Part shown: positions 59,114 through 64,000 of the stretch, one piece after another
Layout: the number at the start of each line of letters is the position of its first letter
Numbering within the stretch: position 1 is the stretch's first letter
From: Petunia secreta
Lineage: Eukaryota > Streptophyta > Magnoliopsida > Solanales > Solanaceae
Assembly: GCA_029990175.1 (NCBI GenBank)
Contig: JARKIP010000028.1
Location: 10,046,501 to 10,110,500, forward strand
Reading direction: 5' to 3'
Length of the DNA: 64,000 nt
The notes under the pieces: model-generated
The model's database searches: none
What the model was told of the DNA's origin: nothing
The model's input: the letters and a program-made list of their open reading frames with translations, nothing else
Translations under genes and position numbers: made by a program

Positions 59114-60161
59114 GATTCTTAATAAACTCCCCATGAGAATCCACATTCGTCTTTCTCTTTTGTCTTAACAATTGTAAACACTTTTACCATTCAATTTTAT
59201 TAATCGTGGGTGTATACCCTGCTGTATATGTGGATTTATTTCAGTCATTGAGATAGTGGAGTTGCAATTTCCAAAAGTTGTTGTATGTCATGCTTTAAAA
59301 TTCTCACGCTCTGATTATACTTACTTCTCTGGCTTATATGGTTTGTCTTGATGCTTTAAGATTACCATATTTATCTTTTATTCTCAGTTCAACCTCAAAT
59401 TTGATGAAGATGTTTTAAGAAATTGTTACTTCAGGCAGTGCATACAGCATTCCTAACCGTCAACTGTCACATTTAAGATGAAAATTAAATACTTAAAACC
59501 CCAAATGCTTTAGATTGTCAAATACTTCAAATATCACATACCTGAACTCCAAACATCTTGACGAACATGTGCCCAGACGAGATCAACATTTGGTAGATAA
59601 AAATAAATATTTGGATGCAAATTTGACTATCACCTTAGTCACTTCAGACACCTTGGTAGATCCTTCCCACGGCATCTGATATTTTAACATGTCATATTGC
59701 TTGTTCAAGCATCAGAATCCCCGTATTTCATATATCTCTTTACCTACCAAAGAAGTATGTATGTTTCGATTGCAACACATTTAGCCATGTCTACATAAAT
59801 CGATCAACTTTGCCTCGAACACTGTAAGTCGGCTGTAAGAATCTTTACATCCATCCCTTGCTTTAGTATAATACTATTAGTGTAATTATCTTTTAAAGCA
59901 AGCTAGAAGTTTTCTTACACACACTGTTGGCTTGTCACTATAAGTATCGGCGAGTTTTTTAGGTGAAAATGGTCAACTTTTTTTTAAAAAAAAAAATATT
60001 TCCAAATAGTTTTAGCTACATTCCAAGTTGGAACATGAAAATAGAATTACAGGATTAAACGGCTTAATTTGTTCTTATTTAGACCACAATGATTTTGACA
60101 AAGATGTTTTACCTACAATGGGGTTGACTTTATATATCTGCACGGGAACTTACTAAGCTGG
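59114..60161. other. 3' flank of the orphan gene, then intergenic
   Basis: Putative poly(A) region near 59190-59230. No other gene is seen. Confidence 0.4.
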
Positions 60162-60493
60162 CTAAAATGAAAAACTAGTGCTTGGATCTGATCTTCTTGT
60201 GCTGGTTCTTCTGTTGCTAGTGATTCTGTTGCTTCCGCCAGGGACATATCTGTCAATTATTCTGTCCAACAAGTTGAAATATGCTCGTCTCCATGGCTTC
60301 CGAATGACCAAGATAAAGTAAGGAACAAGAATACCTGCAAGAAATCCCAATCCAACACCCATATAAAACCAATTATCGGAAAGTTCATCACTGCTGTCAT
60401 TCTCTAGTACTTTTTTATTGTCCGAGTTTCCATTTTGACATAGTACTAGAAGTGGAGCTCCACAAAGGTGGGGATTCCCCTCAAAGGCAGTCT
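60162..60493 (-). pseudogene. C-terminal fragment of an LRR receptor-like protein
   Basis: The minus-strand frame shows the end of an RLP: the C-terminal cap of the LRR domain (TAFEGNPHLCGAPL...C), an acidic juxtamembrane stretch (NDSSDELSD), a Gly-rich membrane helix (WFYMGVGLGFLAGILVPYFIL) and a short basic cytoplasmic tail (RKPWRRAYF...), with no kinase. Such proteins sense microbial or developmental signals at the plasma membrane with a co-receptor. The piece begins after TTTACAG at 60494, a good splice acceptor, so it could be a true last exon. But no LRR-coding sequence is present on the minus strand up to the window end, 3.5 kb further. A stranded fragment is more likely. Confidence 0.75.
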
Positions 60494-60589
60494 CTGTAAA
60501 TTTTAGTTCAATATATATATCTATAAATAGCACTTCATTTTACATTGTACGAAGTCCGAAAAGTTCAAAGTTTCTTTCCTGGTGTTTCA

Positions 60590-61740
60590 AATTTGAAGTC
60601 CGAAGAAATTTTCTGAGATATTGAACTAAAATTTTCAAAAAATTGGGAAAATTTCCTGAGACTTCATATTTAGCACTCCCTATGAAATTTTCTTGGCATT
60701 TTGAAAAGTTAAGTTGAAAATCCCAATTGAAATTCTTAGATTTTTCCGTGTTTCCAAAATGTGGTTATTTCTTCTTAAAGTATTTAAATGGTGGCTAGTT
60801 CTCAAGGCTACGGGTCATATTTTGAGTAAAAATTTCGTGCAGGGCCTGTTTGGCGCGCGTTAATTGATTTGTAGCCGTCAAAAATAAATTCGCTGAAAAA
60901 TAGCCATTTTTGGACAAATCCTAGTATAAATACTGGGGCCTTGAACAAAACTTGTTCAAAGCCCCAGTATCTATACTGGGAAGCTTCAGTAAACTAACCC
61001 CAATATAAAATACTGGGGCTTTGAACAAGTTTTGTTCAAGGCTCCAGCATTTTGTTATGGGACTATGTATAAAGCTTCAGTCCCATAACAAAATGCTGGG
61101 GCTGTGAACAAAACTTATTCAAAGCCCCAGCATTTTGTTATGGGACTGAAACTTTATATATAAAGTACCATAACAAAATACTTGGGCTTTGAACAAGTTT
61201 TGTTCAAAGCCTCAGTATGGACTATTCTGGGGGTGTTTTTCCAACACTAATGGAGCTTAAGTATGCGCGCGAATTTTTGGCTATTCTTCAATAAATTTGG
61301 AAATGGTGGATAGTCTTCAATGAGCGCGTCCAAAAATGGCTAATGATCAAAATTTCCCATATTTTGATGATTGCCAGTTTTGAACAGTTTAAAGAGAAAC
61401 AACCAATAATTATAAATTTTTAGAAAAGTAGTTCTATTTTAAAAACACTCATTTCTTTTAAAATTAGCAACTCAAAAAGTTCTGAAAATTTGAAAAAAAG
61501 ATTTTCCTAGGGTTTAGTTCAAAGTTCTAAGAAATTTTCTTGTGATTTTTGAACTAAAAATTTTAAAATCCGGGAAAATTTCCAAAGACTTCATATGTAG
61601 CACTTCTCAAGAACGTTCCTGGGATTTTGATAATTGTTAATAAAAATCTCAAGAAAAATTTCTGGATTCTTCCAGTGTTTTCTTTAATGTGACTATTCTT
61701 TTAAAAGCTTTGTAGCGCTAGCTAGTTCATGTTTACAGCG
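60590..61740. repeat. Diverged ~230-bp direct repeats flanking a palindrome cluster
   Basis: 60595-60830 and 61510-61740 share the order AGAAATTTTCT...TGAACTAAAATTTT...GGGAAAATTTCC...AGACTTCATAT.TAGCACT...TTTC.GTGTTT...ATGTG.(T/C)TATT, so they are two old copies of one unit. Between them lies 60830-61375, with ends containing GGCGCGCGTTAATTG...TAGCCATTTTTGGAC (left) and TATGCGCGCGAATTTTTGGC...GTCCAAAAATGGCTA (right), partly inverted, which makes the central block look like a fold-back element. Confidence 0.65.
60938..61219. repeat. Cluster of interlocking inverted repeats
   Basis: The unit CTGGGGCTTTGAACAAGTTT and its complement (AACTTGTTCAAAGCCCCAG) alternate about six times in 280 bases, each with GTTCAA-type centres, plus CAGCATTTTGTTATGGGACT and its inverse. 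Almost every part can pair with two or more other parts. Non-coding. Confidence 0.85.
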
Positions 61741-62990
61741 GTGCAAACTGGCTAAGGTCAAATTTTGTGCGAAATTTTGATGAGTAGCCATTTTGGACGT
61801 TTTAAATGAGTTTTATTCACCATTTCACAATTCATTGAGAAATAGGCAAATTACCTTCCCGCACACTTATAGCCTATTGGTGTTAAACGGTACCCCAGAC
61901 TAGCCACAACACAAATGCCTGAGACTTTGAACGAAACTTCAATAAAAAAAATTTGGTGTTTCGTTCAAAGGTTTAGCAAAAATTGGAGTTTTATATCTAA
62001 AGTCGGAAATAATGGGATTCATATTTAAAGTCTTTCTTTTCAACTAATTTGTGCGTGCAGGCTACTGCTTGACTATCGCAGTCAAAAGTAACTCCTATGC
62101 GAATTTTTACAAATTTTATGGCGCAATAGCTACAAAAAGTTTCGCTGGTGTCCCTTATTATGTTTTCTGATTAAAATCTATTCCCGCTTTAGTGTAAAAA
62201 TAGCCTCAATTTTCTAAGTTAAAAGTTCAGATTGTTCGCAAATTTAATTTAATTGATAACCGTTGCTTGTAAATTTTGACATTTAAGGCAAACTTGTTTG
62301 TATATTTCAATTATTCACAAATTTTAACAGACCATCAGTATTTGCTACTATCTTCATTTATCTATTTTGCTAAATCATTCACAAGTGTTTACTCGAGCAC
62401 AACTTGTCACAAGTGTTTACTCGAGCACAACTTGTCGTTGTTGTAAATAATTGAACTTTACTAAGCCGGTAAAACTTATGATGAAGTAGTGCCCTGCTGG
62501 GAAATACATGAAGGTTGAATGTATTTCTGTACAAATTCTTTAAATGGAGAAAAACATTAAACAGAACTATGGAATTAACCTATCTGTGCAATTATCCCAT
62601 ATACCTAAAAGTAAAAGTTGCAGCAACATTACATCATAAGGGGTGCCCTTGAACTTTGGCCATGCTAAATAAAATCTTAAAAATATGCCTTTTATGTCCA
62701 TTGGACATAAATTTTAATAATACTTGTTTCCTATTGGGTATAGTTATTAATTAGTCGAAATCCTACCCAATAGGGCACGCATCATAGGCAAAACTGCAAC
62801 TATGCTTGATTGGCAACAAAGGCCATTCTTTAATGATTGGTTAAAGAGGGAGCGAAAGTTCAAGACCAACCATTATAAAGGTCATTTTTGGTGGATCAGC
62901 CTAATCAATCAATGATGGCTAAGCCCAATAGAAACAATTAAAATGCTGAAATTTAGTCCAGCAGCCAGTTTTAGCCTATTCTCTAGTAAA
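61741..62990. other. Intergenic; short tandem duplication at 62377-62433
   Basis: No gene is seen. A ~28-bp unit (TCACAAGTGTTTACTCGAGC plus ACAACTTG) is repeated twice, exactly, in tandem. Confidence 0.55.
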
Positions 62991-63004
62991 ATTGCTCTTG
63001 CTAT

Positions 63005-63570
63005 GCCCCAACTTCAAGCACGAAGGTTTGAAATTAGAAGCTGCATATGCATAACTTCAAACATTCAAATTTAAAGTTGTTGTTCCCACCTTCAAACTTT
63101 GACGTTTGAAGATTAACTTCAGACTTCAGTACTGAAGTTAAGAATTAAAGGATTGAATTTCACGTCAGCGGCAAAAAAATAAAATAATCTTAAAAGATTT
63201 GCTAAACCTTAAATGGTACATCAAAAATTGGCTATTTGTGCATTTCCCCCCATTAAAATTGCATTATAAATCAGGCATTAGTTTTTTATTTTATTTGTAA
63301 AAATTTCGCCCACATGCCACTTATGCTACTGGTATTTGATTTGAAGTTACTTTTTTTTTATTGATTTTACATGAGAGGCCACTTATTGGAACTTCAATCT
63401 TTGTGGGCTAAAGTTCAAACCTTGTGGGTTGAACTTCATGCCTAAGTTATGAAGTTCAACTTCAATTCGTAAGGACTGAACTTTTAGGCATAGAGGCATA
63501 CAAATCTACTTTTGTGAGCTGAAGTTGAACTTCAACCCTTATGGTAGGCTGAAGTTGAACTTCACAACCC
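63005..63570. repeat. Cluster of self-complementary GAAGTTcAACTTC motifs
   Basis: TGAAGTTGAACTTCA, itself a perfect palindrome apart from its centre, appears at about 63520 and 63550; variants (TGAAGTTCAACTTCA, GAACTTCAT, CTGAAGTTAAG, CTTCAAAC) fill 63010-63140 and 63390-63480. Nothing coding. Confidence 0.65.
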
Positions 63571-64000
63571 TTGTGGGCGAAACTTGGTAAAAATATTGCG
63601 GGGAAGCCACTTTGGCACCCGCTATTTGATGCGGAGCCTCTGTTCACAAATTCGCTGAGAATTAGCCACCACGCGCATTTTTTAAAAATTATAGTGTAAC
63701 GACGTCGTTTTATGTCTTTTGAAAATTTCGCTTTTACCCTTCCTTATTTTTAATTTATTCAAGGGTTTTATTTCTCTCTTTGTTACTGTGACTTTTGAAT
63801 TCTATCAGAAATACACCAATTCTTTTTCGAAATACACCAACTTTCTTATTTTTGAGAATTTTGAAGCTTTTTATTTGATTAAAAAGTTTGTTTTACTGTT
63901 TCGTCTAATAAGGTAATTGTTTTACTTCGCATTGTTATTTTTTTTATTTTTTTACGGGTTATTGGGTTATTAGGTTATGATTTTGTTTCGAAAAATATTT
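63571..64000. other. Window end, no gene seen
   Basis: AT-rich; a palindromic ACGACGTCGT near 63699. Cut by the window edge. Confidence 0.4.

Noticed and set aside
60938..61219. MicroRNA precursor
   Set aside because: The many alternative arms and the perfect repetition fit a repeat, not one defined hairpin with a mismatched miRNA duplex.

Overview
This is a stretch of plant nuclear genome, AT-rich, with many small GT-AG exons and nested retrotransposons, MITEs and SINEs. The SINE types and the general repeat style point to an asterid, most likely Solanaceae. That assignment is inferred from familiarity with the repeats, not from a search.

Layout of host genes. (1) 1437-2921, minus: a two-exon germin-like protein. 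(2) 8090-20951, minus: a 17-exon FEN1 flap endonuclease. (3) 30503-33955, plus: an NRT1/PTR-family (NPF) transporter. (4) 52141-56672, plus: a 12-exon pectin acetylesterase (CE13). (5) 58271-59113, plus: an intronless 280-aa protein I do not recognise. (6) 60162-60493, minus: the membrane-anchor end of a receptor-like protein without its LRR part. These genes are unrelated in function; there is no operon-like logic, and most of the window is transposable elements.

Three nearly intact LTR retrotransposons have LTR pairs that differ by less than 1%. At 9311-15073 (plus) is a Ty3-type element with 818-bp LTRs, lying inside the last intron of FEN1. It lacks gag, RT, RNase H and integrase. Its one long reading frame has an acidic Tyr/Gly-rich head, a retropepsin-like fold without the catalytic Asp, and an unfamiliar C-terminal part after one in-frame stop. 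At 21183-28126 (minus) is an Athila/Tat-like element with 1347-bp LTRs, a tRNA-Asp primer site and a perfect 5-bp target duplication. It carries gag-protease only and lies about 230 bp upstream of the FEN1 start codon. At 40650-46107 (plus) is a Ty1/copia element with 277-bp LTRs and a pol broken by at least two frameshifts and a stop.

Smaller repeats include a MULE-like palindromic element with a Stowaway MITE inside it (3.3-4.4 kb), and a Stowaway MITE split by a ~1-kb insertion that has a relative at 47.9-48.9 kb. There are also a PIF-type MITE (36.1 kb), several tRNA-derived SINEs, a minisatellite at the left edge, and two clusters of self-complementary sequence (60.9-61.2 and 63.0-63.6 kb).

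The best candidate for something undescribed is the non-autonomous Ty3 element in FEN1, with its protease-dead fusion protein. Also worth checking are FEN1 itself, squeezed between two young insertions with an exon 1 junction that does not splice in frame as written, and the palindrome cluster at 60.9-61.2 kb.
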